Shown here in pieces: positions 22,941 through 32,538 of a stretch of DNA of 64,000 nt; the stretch's first letter is position 1; each line of letters begins with the position of its first letter. The position numbers and the translations under genes are program-made. The notes below the pieces were generated by a model that saw only the letters and a list, made by a program, of their open reading frames with translations, was not told the DNA's origin and did no database searches. The DNA comes from Tritrichomonas musculus (lineage: Eukaryota; Parabasalia; Tritrichomonadida; Tritrichomonadidae): assembly GCA_039105265.1 (NCBI GenBank), contig JAPFFF010000017.1, forward strand, positions 1,426,001 to 1,490,000. Direction: 5' to 3'.

Positions 22941-23719
22941 TTAAGATATAAACAATTTTTAATTTGAGATGTTTATTTTTAAAATACTCACAAATATAAT
23001 CGATCGTTTTTTTAACTTTTTCTATAATAATGATATTGAATTTTTTTGAATTTGTGGATAAACCTAGCAACTTTTTAAAATAGCCTTCAATATTTGAATT
23101 GGATGAATATATATTTGAGTTGAACAGTCAGCATAATATAGAATATTTGAGGGCTCTTTTAAATTTCCCCTGAAAAAGTGGTGTTTGATTTTCTGAAGAC
23201 TCAAATTATTTCAATTTTTCAATTAAATTCGTTGGATAATTATTTTAAAAAATAACATTTAATATCAAATTAGATTCAATTAATCTTAAATCATTTAAAT
23301 GAAATAAAAATATATTTATAAAATAATATTAAAATAAATTTGATTTATTAATATACTATTTTCAAAGATATACTTATTCAATAAATTGATTGTTTAAAAA
23401 TAAACATCAGAATCTAAAAATTTCTATAAAAATATCATTATCGTTTGCATTCAATAAGTTTGGAAAATTGAATGAGATTGAGAGGTTGCTATGTCTAATT
23501 TGTGGAAATTTATACGTTATTTCATTATTAAAACTTTTTGAAAGCTTTTTTAGATATCTCATTATTTAGCCAGAAAGTTGATACTTTAAAAAAAGTGATT
23601 ATAAGATTGCTTGAAAAATCGATTCACAGATTTGATTAAATTGAATACTTTTCATTGAATATTCAGAATATTTTGAATGAGATTTTTATGTCTTTGAGAA
23701 TATACAAATTTGGTATACT

Positions 23720-23725
23720 TCATTT
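23720..23725 (+). promoter_or_regulatory. Initiator-like TCATTT before the 23.7 kb gene
   Basis: It matches the TCA-Py-T/A initiator known from Trichomonas vaginalis and ends 10 bases before the ATG. Confidence 0.4.
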
Positions 23726-23735
23726 TTTTTCATAA

Positions 23736-24140
23736 ATGTCGGAAATACAATCACCTACAGAAATATTTTATGAAGAACACCTTAGTGATGCTATGAGTCT
23801 TTTTGTTTCAGTCAATAAAACTGAAAAGTATTCACCTATTGGTGAGGAACCAGAGGAGCCGTTTTTCCTTTCCACGAATACAACTGGTACTGATTTTAAA
23901 AAACGATACAAAGCATGTTTCCCTAAGATTCCTAAAGAATTAGTAATAATCTATCACAAATTAATAGTAGAAAAGAATAATAAGATTCCTAAAATGGATA
24001 GATCTGAACAACAAGGTATTAGTCGCTACTATGAATTAAAGGCTAAATATGAAGATCCAATTTTTAAAGCAATATATGAACTTATAAAAGAAGGAAAAAT
24101 AAATTACGCAAAAGATTTACAAAAAATAAAGCAAAAATAA
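23736..24140 (+). CDS. Hypothetical 134-residue protein
   Basis: The frame is complete with an ATG. A TTCATTTTTTTT stretch ends 7 bases before the start and fits the trichomonad initiator. The first 55 residues are acidic and polar. The rest is helical and basic (PKELVIIYHKLIVEKNNKIPKMDRSEQQGISRYYELKAKYEDP) and ends KIKQK. No signal peptide, membrane segment or known domain is seen. It stands alone between two gene-free stretches. Function unknown. Confidence 0.6.
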   Translation: MSEIQSPTEIFYEEHLSDAMSLFVSVNKTEKYSPIGEEPEEPFFLSTNTTGTDFKKRYKACFPKIPKELVIIYHKLIVEKNNKIPKMDRSEQQGISRYYELKAKYEDPIFKAIYELIKEGKINYAKDLQKIKQK

Positions 24141-25261
24141 GAAAAAAATAATTAATATTATGATTTAATAAATAATAAATTGTCCTATCCAAATTGTGTT
24201 TTGCCTTTGTTAATAATTTTTATAAAATGATTATGAAGTTACTCACCATTTGCAATAAACGGTTCAGTTCAAAATTTAAACAATTTGGAATTTGGTTTTA
24301 AATGAATATTTTGAATCCTGAACTGATATACTTACCTTTCAATGGAATCACAAAAAAAGTAATAGATTTGAATTGATCAGTAGGCAATAATTAATTAAAC
24401 AAACTGCATAAAACATCTAAAATTGAGGTAATCATCATGCTTTAAATTTATCATTTGGAATACTCTCTTCATAGTAGTGAGTCTAAAGTGAAAAAATATT
24501 TAACTTCATCAATGATTGCAGGTATTAAATTGAGTTAAAGCTGCAATCTTTTTTTTTTGCATTAAAATATTAAAATTTTGGTGCTATTGACACTTTATAG
24601 AGGTTTTTTCTAAAGTAGATGTGCCAATCTTTTATAATCAAAATTAGATACTTATATCGATTATCTGGTCTATCAATTTTGCGGTATTTATATTGAATTT
24701 TGAGAATAATTCCAGGAAAATTATGATGGTAAATGCAGGTATTATAGTGAGGAGAATTTTTTATAGTGTTAATTGATGAAGTGATATAACCCACTAATGA
24801 AATACTTGCATTTTTTAAGATTTATACTTATATTTAAAGTTAGTTATATATAAATATCATATAATAAAACCTTATTTTAGAGATAACTACAATTATAATA
24901 ATTCATTCAAAAAAGAAACTGTGATCATTTAGGAATAAAATTAAAATAATATTAAATAATGGTTTTTCCCACTGTATATGACCAAAATTTTGTTATTTGC
25001 ATCAAAATGAGTGCAATATGTTTGAAACTTAATAAAGAATTTTTTGAATATTTTATTTATTATCCAATTTTTTTATTTTCTCAATATAAAATATCGGTAT
25101 CCATTGAAATTTGAGAATTTTATTTTTGGAAACATAGAATTTTTTTTATTTTTGTATTTAAAAATCAAAAATTAAAACGATAGTTCTCAATTTTTCTGAT
25201 AATTATGTTTAATGATTATTTATCAACATTTTTTTAATCAGCAAGATATTTATAAGTACAA
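24141..25261 (+). other. 1.1 kb intergenic region without a recognised gene
   Basis: An open frame on the minus strand (24570-24794, 74 residues) shows no recognisable motif and is not called. Near 24960-24977 the sequence GGTTTTTCCCACTGTA resembles the right tip of a TA-inserting (mariner/pogo-like) transposon, but no left tip was seen. Confidence 0.5.
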
Positions 25262-25897
25262 ATGTCACACAAAGACTCAGATTCCTCTAGTGATAATTCA
25301 CCAGTTGCACCAGGAGCTCATGCAGAGTTACCAAGCCTCAATTGTTACCTCGCTTTAAAAATGAAAAAGAATAAAGGAAAAGGAAAAAGAATACATATAC
25401 AGTTCACCCTTGATGAAATCGACCTTTACCGAACTAAACTAAAGAAAAAGCATCAAACCGAACCAATTCCAATTCAATGTGGAAGCGAAGTTCATTACTC
25501 AAAGCCCGCAGATTTTTATTTAACACCAAGCCAAGATTTCACTAAATTTGCTTTAAGGCATGGTGATATCGAAATCATGACATGCCAATTTGAAAAAGGG
25601 AAAAAGGGTGGACCTAAAACTATTAAGGTAGTTTGGAAAGAAAACCCAGATAATCAAATTGTATTTGTTAACAAAAAGCCAGAAAAATCTGACAATGGAC
25701 AATATATTCTAGATTTTGATGGGAGATACGCTGCTCCTTCAACTCAAAATTGTATTTTGATTCGTGAAGATAACCAAGAATTAGCTGCAATGTACAGAAG
25801 CTTTAACGAATGGGAAACAGATATTGATGCCAAGCCAGGTATGCCTGATTTAATGCTTTTCGGTGTTCTTCTTTCTCTCGATATTTGTCCATTTTAA
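25262..25897 (+). CDS. Short tubby-like (Tub domain) protein
   Basis: 211 residues with an ATG at 25262. A Ser/Asp-rich start (about 20 residues) is followed by a compact domain of about 180 residues. Late strands resemble the tubby core: GQYILDFDGRYAAPSTQNCI (about 147-166) corresponds to the family's Y-x-LNF-x-GRV-x-x-x-S-x-KNFQ signature, and the hydrophobic end LMLFGVLLSLDICPF corresponds to the buried C-terminal helix of tubby proteins. The KMKKNKGKGKRIH stretch near residue 35 is basic. Tubby domains bind phosphoinositides at membranes in known cases. The match is diverged, so the function is inference. Confidence 0.6.
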   Translation: MSHKDSDSSSDNSPVAPGAHAELPSLNCYLALKMKKNKGKGKRIHIQFTLDEIDLYRTKLKKKHQTEPIPIQCGSEVHYSKPADFYLTPSQDFTKFALRHGDIEIMTCQFEKGKKGGPKTIKVVWKENPDNQIVFVNKKPEKSDNGQYILDFDGRYAAPSTQNCILIREDNQELAAMYRSFNEWETDIDAKPGMPDLMLFGVLLSLDICPF

Positions 25898-26301
25898 TCA
25901 AAATTTTAATTTATATGTAATAATAAAAATGAGATTAATCTCAACAAATTTAAAGTTCTCTTTTTGCAAATTTTTTTGAGATTACTCCCTTAAAAATTGA
26001 AAATTTTGGATTGAGAAACGCTTCAACTGTTTCCAGCTGTAGCAAGTTTATTATATCAGTTTGAAGCTAATTGAGATGATTAACTTTTTGAATATAGCTA
26101 AGAAAAAATTATCGGTATTCCATCAAAAAGTGTACTAAGAATCTAATGAATATCAAAAAGACTATCAATGATAATATAAAAAAGGAAGCAAACTTTAATA
26201 TTGTCATATGTTTATAATGGCTTAAAAAAAAAAAAAAGCAAATATAAATAGCTTATATATATATAAATATATATTTCTTTATTCCAAAACATCAATGAAA
26301 T

Positions 26302-27888
26302 TTATTCTCTAACAAACAAAGCAACAAGAGTTGATAATTGAGATTTGGGCTGAACATCAAACAATTCAACTTCAACTAATTTAAATGGATTTGTTCCGAG
26401 TTCGTTGCCCTCTAGAAGAAGCCTTTCAGCATCATAACAAAAATTGCACTGTGAATCAGATATATATACGAATTTTTTAACTTTTTCGCATTCTGCAATA
26501 GCTTTAATATTTGATACTGGTGGTGCTGGATCAGAAGAATTCAATAAGCAAACTATTTTCTCATCATTTGTTATATTATTTGCAACATAGCTGAGACCAG
26601 ATGCGGCAGTCCCTTTAATAAAGAATGCATTTTTTATATCGTTTTGATCTTTGTTCTGCATGGAACTGTTTATCAAATGTTCATTTGTATCAAAGCCAAC
26701 TGTTCTTTTAACCTTTGATGATAAATAAATGCATTGAACTCCAACTCCGCATCCAACATCAACAAGGATAGTAGAATTATCAAGCCCTGCCATGCTTACT
26801 ATTTTTTCCATTATGTTTGAAATCATTGTTAAGTTATATGGAAATGGTGCAAATGGATGAATAATGAATTTATAATCTCCAATTTGTTCTGTAATCGTTG
26901 GTGTTCCCAATAAAACACGATTTGGTGTTGTTTCGTCGTAATAAGACTGATCTGATTTAGCCCAGTATAAAGATTGAACTCTATCTTTAAATAGTTTTTC
27001 AAGAGTTTGGACTTCTTTAAGAGGAAGGCCGCCATTTGTTACAACAACAACCATTATTTCTTTTCTGGAAGAAACGCGGATCAATAAATTTCGCCATTTT
27101 CCTGTAAGGCTGTTCATATCATAAGGTGGAAATGGGCTTCGTTTTACGAACATTGCAAAATCATTAGCAAGATTTACGACTTCATCTGGGAAGCCAAAAG
27201 AAACGTCAATTGGTGCTATTGTAATGAATGATCTTGAACATGTATTAAACCCTACAGCAATTTCTCCATCAGCATCGTAACCAACAATAAGTTCAATTGT
27301 CTTATGATATTTAGTTTCTTCGTCGGAATTCTGAAATGAGTAATCAAAAGACTTATCAGCTTCCTCAAATTTCGTGTTTTTAGAAAATTCTAAGGGAGGA
27401 ACAATTTTTAGGGGATAATCAGTTGGCAAAACAGGATTGAGGCATCTACTAGCGCAATCAAGTTTAAATTTGAGCCTTTCTGATAAAGGTTTGTGTGCTA
27501 GTGGGAAAAGACGATTGAATATAGGTTGTGTGTTCATAGATGAATATTTGAGAATCTCGGTTTGAGTTGCATATGGAACTTGAGGAGGATCATAGCCATG
27601 GAAAGGTCTTATCTGAAATGGATTTGAAAGTTGACATTCTGAGAGAAAATTATATGCGAATTGACGATCTTTATTATTTTTAAAAAATAAAATTGCAAAA
27701 TCTTGGCCTTGTGTTTTATTTACTTTCGAAAAAGGAATGCCTGAACGTCTTAGAAATTGAATAAAATGTGTTTGTGTCCATGCATCGCAAACTCCATTAA
27801 TTAAAAGTGAGCAAGGCTCATCTTTTTTCGGATTTTCAAGAGGAGGAATTGTAGTTTTTTCGGTAAGAGAGGAATATATATTACCCAT
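26302..27888 (-). CDS. TRM2/TRMT2A-type tRNA (uracil-5)-methyltransferase homologue, probably inactive
   Basis: 528 residues. An N-terminal RRM-like part (about residues 25-95, SLLINGVCDAWTQTHFIQFL) is followed by a linker and a class I methyltransferase domain. Motif I, LVDVGCGVGVQ, at about 374-384 would bind S-adenosylmethionine. This is the domain order of TRMT2A, which makes m5U54 in tRNA. The catalytic site does not match the family. Where active members have YVSCNP with the nucleophilic Cys, this protein reads YISDSQ (Asp at about 478). The DPPR motif reads DPAPP, and the conserved Glu of the C-terminal HCE motif is absent (PKSQLS). The N-terminus MGNIYSS fits the N-myristoylation consensus, unusual for this family. 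Preceded by TAGGAATG, with no clear initiator. Confidence 0.8.
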   Translation of the reverse strand: MGNIYSSLTEKTTIPPLENPKKDEPCSLLINGVCDAWTQTHFIQFLRRSGIPFSKVNKTQGQDFAILFFKNNKDRQFAYNFLSECQLSNPFQIRPFHGYDPPQVPYATQTEILKYSSMNTQPIFNRLFPLAHKPLSERLKFKLDCASRCLNPVLPTDYPLKIVPPLEFSKNTKFEEADKSFDYSFQNSDEETKYHKTIELIVGYDADGEIAVGFNTCSRSFITIAPIDVSFGFPDEVVNLANDFAMFVKRSPFPPYDMNSLTGKWRNLLIRVSSRKEIMVVVVTNGGLPLKEVQTLEKLFKDRVQSLYWAKSDQSYYDETTPNRVLLGTPTITEQIGDYKFIIHPFAPFPYNLTMISNIMEKIVSMAGLDNSTILVDVGCGVGVQCIYLSSKVKRTVGFDTNEHLINSSMQNKDQNDIKNAFFIKGTAASGLSYVANNITNDEKIVCLLNSSDPAPPVSNIKAIAECEKVKKFVYISDSQCNFCYDAERLLLEGNELGTNPFKLVEVELFDVQPKSQLSTLVALFVRE

Positions 27889-28125
27889 TCCTAAAAAAAA
27901 ATTTAGATAGAATTTTAAATTAAAATATTCATTAAAACTAAAAGCTTTTAAAAAGTATAAATGCTAAAAAAATGAGAAATGAAAACAAAAAATATGAAAA
28001 TTTTGGAGTCCAATTGGACTTTTTTGCACAATATATAAAGACTTACAAAATAATTCATTCACAATAATGTATATTAAACAAGTTACTGAAGAATGATGAA
28101 CAGCAGGTTTTTTACATTTTACTTG

Positions 28126-28533
28126 GGGGAATCGTATTTTTCTACGCCACTTTTTGAAAACTTTTAAACTTTTTGAATACTTTTTTATACTTTGTTAATT
28201 CAATTTTTACGAAATAATGCAAAATTATATAGTTCAAATAGCTTCCCGATTCATCCAGCAATTAAAGGAACCAGATTCGGCTTCGTGCAGCCCTGTGGTG
28301 ATCACTGGAGCGTATATCCCCGAAAAATTATGTAAAAATAAACAAATTTATATCAAAAAAATTAAATTGTTATAATTTTAAGGTAAAATTTAAATTTTAC
28401 GATTTTTTTGGTTAAATTTCTTAACATAGTAACTCAAATTTCACCTTAAAATGGCGGTTTTTTGCTTTCCATGAGTAGCTACTCATGGATAGAAAAACCA
28501 TTCAAAAAGTGGCGTAGAAAAAAACGATTGTCC
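28126..28533. mobile_element. MITE of 408 bp, Mutator-like, 9-bp target duplication
   Basis: Both sides carry TTTTACTTG (28117-28125 and 28534-28542). The inverted ends share about 28 bp including TTTTTCTACGCCACTTTTTG. Near the right end lies a perfect 20-bp palindrome, CCATGAGTAGCTACTCATGG (28469-28488). The middle (28240-28325) is less AT-rich than its surroundings. There is no coding capacity. Confidence 0.85.
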
Positions 28534-28699
28534 TTTTACTTGTTACTAAAGGTTACTTTGATGTAAAACCTTTTAGTAATGCATTGATGCTCTATATCAT
28601 CAGAGTTCAAATAGTCCATTTAGTAATATATGTTATGTTGTATCCTCTTTTCAGTATTTAAAAATTTGTCAGGATTTTAACACTTCGTATAAAAATCTC

Positions 28700-28870
28700 A
28701 TTAAATATCCAACCCCTGCTAGGTATAGGGCTCCAGCCTCTTAGGCCTCCAACCACCCATGTACAGCAGGGTTAGCTCTCCAGGATCTTTCTCCCTACCA
28801 CCAGCCACACGAACCTGTCCAAAGCATTGTGATGAACCATAACTGCTATCCCCTGTTCATCATCAGTCAA
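28700..28870. other. GC-rich island of foreign appearance
   Basis: About 170 bp of near-even base composition (CCAACCCCTGCTAGGTATAG onward, through CCACCCATGTACAGCAGGG) inside otherwise very AT-rich DNA. Its ends are abrupt. It may be a fragment of a repeat from another lineage, a piece of a degraded retroelement, or an insertion. I cannot name it. Confidence 0.5.
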
Positions 28871-28970
28871 AAAACATTGAAAAAGTTAAAATTTATGGTT
28901 TACTCAAAGTATTCAATCCAATTGGTTGCATGTCATTCAATATAATAATAAATCCATTTGGTATAAAAGA

Positions 28971-29180
28971 TTATTTTGTCATGAAGAATCCTGCTGCTTC
29001 TTCTTGCTTGAGTTGTTGTTGTTGTTTCATGATGTACTGCCTCATCGATTCAAGTTGTTCTTGTGTCATGTTCTTTAACCAATCATCTGGTGGTAGATCT
29101 AATGGTGGAGCTTGTTGACTCGATTGCTCGATCAAGTCAAAGAGACTAACATCACTATCTGAACTATAGTTGTAGGACAT
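28971..29180 (-). CDS. Small acidic/Gln-rich open frame, possibly part of a broken repeat-family gene
   Basis: 69 residues from an ATG at 29180. The composition is strongly protein-like: DVSLFDLIEQ, then PPLDLPPDDWLKNMTQEQLE, then a Gln run and EEAAGFFMTK at the end. More protein-like sequence in the same frame lies upstream to about 29336, so this is likely the 3' part of a longer, now interrupted, gene. It lies in a patch of repeats. Function unknown. Confidence 0.4.
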   Translation of the reverse strand: MSYNYSSDSDVSLFDLIEQSSQQAPPLDLPPDDWLKNMTQEQLESMRQYIMKQQQQLKQEEAAGFFMTK

Positions 29181-29459
29181 TACAAGTATAAAATCTTGTA
29201 CTTTTAGACCACGAAGATTTTAATTCATTTTTCTGAGTCTTCCATTCAATTCATTTCGTTTGTTTTCAAAACCTGGTAGTAAAAGAATTTCTTTTTTAGC
29301 TAATTTTGATAAATATTTATTATCAAAAGCAGTCATTTAAAGAAGGATAAAAAAAATGAAACAAAAATAGAAATAATAATTTTAGAAGCTAATTATTTCC
29401 AAATGAGTTGAATGAGTTGAGTGAGTTAAGTTGATAGGTATTTTTACAACGATAATGAA

Positions 29460-29564
29460 TTGTGAGGTGTTTGTGAGAAGCCTTTCACGAAGCCATCAAC
29501 GGCTTGTAAGGTGTGGTGAAAGCATGAAATGCTGAAACACCCCATACCATACACTACTTCACAA
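29460..29564 (+). ncRNA. Candidate structured RNA or foldback, about 105 nt
   Basis: Nested complementary segments suggest a branched fold. The outer stem is TTGTGA (29460-29465) with TCACAA (29559-29564). Next comes GGTGTTT (29466-29472) with AAACACC (29535-29541). Inside, CTTTCAC (29482-29488) pairs with GTGAAAG (29516-29522) and encloses the hairpin AAGCC-ATCAAC-GGCTT. A small hairpin, GCAT-GAA-ATGC, also fits, though its first base competes with the CTTTCAC stem. I know of no RNA family with this shape. A DNA-level foldback is equally possible. Confidence 0.3.
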
Positions 29565-29616
29565 CTAAAAGTTGAAGATGATCATGATTGGAACTATGAG
29601 TGAAAATTATGCTTAA

Positions 29617-29842
29617 GCGCTTGAAAATGATGCACATCGACTTCGAGCAAAACAAAAAAAGAGGTACGATGATTGGTTTGACAACCTCGAAAAAGATTGT
29701 TATCCTACAAGAGATATTGTTAACTTGTACAACATGTTCTTTGGTCATGAACTTTCTATTAGTCGAGTTGGTTTCGGGCACCTCGAGGGAACAAAGAGAC
29801 ACTTTACTCATAAGTGAGTAAAAAAAAAAAAAAAAAAAAAAC
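29617..29842 (+). pseudogene. C-terminal remnant of an unknown protein followed by a poly-A tract
   Basis: A 66-codon frame without ATG (29617-29817) reads as genuine protein, for example RYDDWFDNLEKDCYPTRD and ISRVGFGHLEGTKRHFTHK. It ends in TGA, followed within 3 bases by 22 A (29821-29842). A 3'-terminal coding fragment joined directly to poly-A is what a truncated reverse-transcribed copy looks like, either a processed gene copy or the end of a non-LTR element. Family not identified; inactive. Confidence 0.45.
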
Positions 29843-30302
29843 AATAAGCCAATAACAATGTACTACAAGAAAAATGAATAACTAAAAAAAAAATTTTTTT
29901 TTAACTCTGACACGATTTTTGAATTACAAAATAATCAATATATGACCATATATTTGAATAAAAACTTTATAAATTCATCATAAGAGTGCAGCAAGAAAAT
30001 AATTATCCGCCAATTATAATAAACGTTCATCCATTCAAACATTATCGATCTCTATTGATTATTTTTCAATTAAAGTATTGAAAAATATTGATAAAAAAAA
30101 AAATTCAATAAAAGTATTGAATTGTAAAAAACTCAAGGAAATCGTAAATACAAGGGGTATTTTCCAACTTTTGAAATATAAGGCATGTTATATGAAATGT
30201 AAGAAAATATTCTGAATGCTCAGAATTCAAAATGATTAAAAAATGTTTGCGTTTAGGGGATTATGAACAAGTATGAAAATTATAATTTTTTATAAAATTG
30301 AT

Positions 30303-30746
30303 TTAATGGCCATATCTTTGAACCCAATCACTAATTTCTTTGTTATATTGAGTTTTATTGTTTTCCATTTTTTCTGCAAGATCCATATTTCTTGCGTGTG
30401 AAGCGTTAGGAGACTTAATAAGATCATAGAGATTTTTTAAAACATTTACCATCTTATTTGTTGGTGACCAATTTATTAAATCTTCTAAACATGGCTGACC
30501 ATCTTCTGGCTGAACATTAACATGCAAAAGAATTGGATTAAAAGCAATTACAGGTTCTTTGTGGGGATACTGTTCTGGAAAATCGATATGAGCCCTAATA
30601 ATTGCGCCTTGATATGGAGTGCCTTCAGGTCCTTGGAATGTGACGTTCCATTTATCTGTTCTATCACCTTCTTGAGTGACAGTAATCCCTGGGATTGGTT
30701 CTTTTTGTGTGACTAACAATAATTCCTTTGCTAAGCGCTTAGCCAT
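30303..30746 (-). CDS. Ubiquitin-conjugating enzyme E2
   Basis: 147 residues, the usual size of a bare UBC fold. It has the N-terminal helix MAKRLAKELLL, the GPEGTPYQGA turn, the strand and loop FPEQYPHKEPVIAF, the active-site region GQPCLEDLINWSP with the catalytic Cys at residue 86, and the C-terminal helices. The usual HPN triplet reads H-V-N (75-77), which keeps the Asn needed for the oxyanion hole. The stretch between HVN and the Cys (VQPEDGQP) differs from common E2s. It charges with ubiquitin, or a related modifier, from an E1 and passes it to substrates with E3s; which modifier is not clear. Confidence 0.92.
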   Translation of the reverse strand: MAKRLAKELLLVTQKEPIPGITVTQEGDRTDKWNVTFQGPEGTPYQGAIIRAHIDFPEQYPHKEPVIAFNPILLHVNVQPEDGQPCLEDLINWSPTNKMVNVLKNLYDLIKSPNASHARNMDLAEKMENNKTQYNKEISDWVQRYGH

Positions 30747-30913
30747 TTATTTTTATAAAATAAGTTAAGTAATGTTGTCATCCAAAAACTTATTCTATGA
30801 GTTTATTCAATATCTGGCATGTCAATAATTTCTTAAAATTTGTCACTGAAAAAAGTTAAAATATGAAAATGGAAATTGTATAATTAGTTATGTTTAATTA
30901 TGATAAGTTGTGA

Positions 30914-32146
30914 TTAGTTAGAAGGTTTGTGGTAGAGGAAATGAATGATTCCGAGGAAAGTAGCAGCCATAATAAGAATCATTGAATATTGATAGGGTTG
31001 AGCGCATACTAAAAACTTTTCTTTCTCTCTGATGGCGAGTGGCCGAACAGCAATAGCCATTTCTTCCCTCGCATTCATCCATCCTTCTTTGCTTGTGAAA
31101 ACTTTGATCCAATAGTTTCCAGCTCTGTCGGGTAATATAAGTGTATCAGAATATTGTCCTGGAGAAGTAAGTTTCATATGGTGGCGAATGAATGTTCCAA
31201 GCATGAATATTTCTACTTGAACATCATTTCCTTGGTATGGCTGCCATTCACCATTAACAACATATGATAGGTTTGCAACAACTGTAATGCTCTGTTTGAT
31301 ATGATATTGAACAGGTGCGACGTGTGATTCTGTATCGTAATGAGTAGCTGAAACAATTTTTACGTGTGAGTTATAATGAGTAACCCATTTAGCAAGATCA
31401 ATCATTAATTGTCTGTTTCCATTTTCAATTGGAGTACTTAATGAGTTCATATTTTCATCAAGAGTGACTTTTGTATCATAAATTGAATTAGATGCGAAAT
31501 TGTGTGAATGAATAATAATAATACGTCCTGCATTTCTTGCTTGGAATGCACTAATTGGAATCATTTCACTGGCAACAGCTTGAGAATAAATGATTTTATC
31601 TTGTGTAGAAACTTTATGCTCAAGTCCACCAATAACAATTGGGAATCGGAAATCGTTTGGTCGTTCAATAGTTGCATATCCACCTTCAAAAATAAGAGGT
31701 TCAACTTTGCTTGGCACAACATCTTTTGGAGCAACAATTTTACGAAGAACAACTTGAGAGTTGTCGTTAATGTCAGTAATTTGATGAGAAGTTGTAATTC
31801 GATAATTCAAATGACTATATATTTTTTCTTGAATAATGTTACTGGATACTCCATTGAAAACAATGGCGTTTCCTCCATTGTCAAGATAATCTTTGAGGTC
31901 GTCTCCGTTATTTGAAATACATGTTGATTTGCTGCATAAAATAATAACAGTACCGTAAATGTGATTTTCGAAGCGTTCAAGAGGAATTGTTTTTGAGCCG
32001 CATACTTTATAAGTAAGATTGCAGCCAATTAATTGGAGGTCGTTGAAAAATGTAGAGTATTCGGACTTCTCATTGATATCGTCGAGGAGAACAAGAACTT
32101 TATGTTCGCGAGAGAAAATAAAAGAAAGTAGAGAGAAAAGAAGCAT
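30914..32146 (-). CDS. Oligosaccharyltransferase 48 kDa subunit (OST48/WBP1/DDOST)
   Basis: 410 residues from the ATG at 32146. The frame runs upstream to 32221, but only from a GTG, and the inner ATG gives a clean signal peptide (MLLFSLLSFIFS). It is followed by HKVLVLLDD, the family's standard mature start. Further family words are NGGNAIVF, ISAFQARNAGRIIIIHS, LMIDLAKWVTH and YVVNGEWQPYQGNDVQVEIF. One C-terminal membrane helix (MILIMAATFLGIIHFLY) has a short cytosolic tail. OST48 is a noncatalytic subunit of the ER complex that moves glycans from dolichol to Asn residues, consistent with the reduced STT3-based OST of protists. Confidence 0.93.
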   Translation of the reverse strand: MLLFSLLSFIFSREHKVLVLLDDINEKSEYSTFFNDLQLIGCNLTYKVCGSKTIPLERFENHIYGTVIILCSKSTCISNNGDDLKDYLDNGGNAIVFNGVSSNIIQEKIYSHLNYRITTSHQITDINDNSQVVLRKIVAPKDVVPSKVEPLIFEGGYATIERPNDFRFPIVIGGLEHKVSTQDKIIYSQAVASEMIPISAFQARNAGRIIIIHSHNFASNSIYDTKVTLDENMNSLSTPIENGNRQLMIDLAKWVTHYNSHVKIVSATHYDTESHVAPVQYHIKQSITVVANLSYVVNGEWQPYQGNDVQVEIFMLGTFIRHHMKLTSPGQYSDTLILPDRAGNYWIKVFTSKEGWMNAREEMAIAVRPLAIREKEKFLVCAQPYQYSMILIMAATFLGIIHFLYHKPSN

Positions 32147-32538
32147 TTGAATTGGATGATTTGACCAAAAAAGTGCATTGAATTGAATTTGAAATTGGCT
32201 CAATGACGAAATCGATAACACAGATTTTGTAATTATTATTATATGTTAAAACAAGGATTGCGATAAAATAATTTCTTTAGGCCATCAACTCTCAACATAT
32301 AATTTATATATAAATGTTCCTTACTTAAAAGGGCAATACATTATCTTTGTTGTTTAAAAGATAATGAAATTCGATTATTGATAATGAAATATATTTTCTT
32401 TTATTCTCAGAATGAAATAATGCAAAATCGAAATTATTACAAAAAAATAGAATTGATTATTATCTAATTTAATATAAACAAATAAACAAACATTTCAAAA
32501 GCAAAAAAAGACATTATTTGAAATTTGAAAATAATAGG

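Noticed and set aside
24959-24977. Mariner-like right tip ending CCCACTG|TA
   Set aside because: No left partner was found, so it is only mentioned in the intergenic note.
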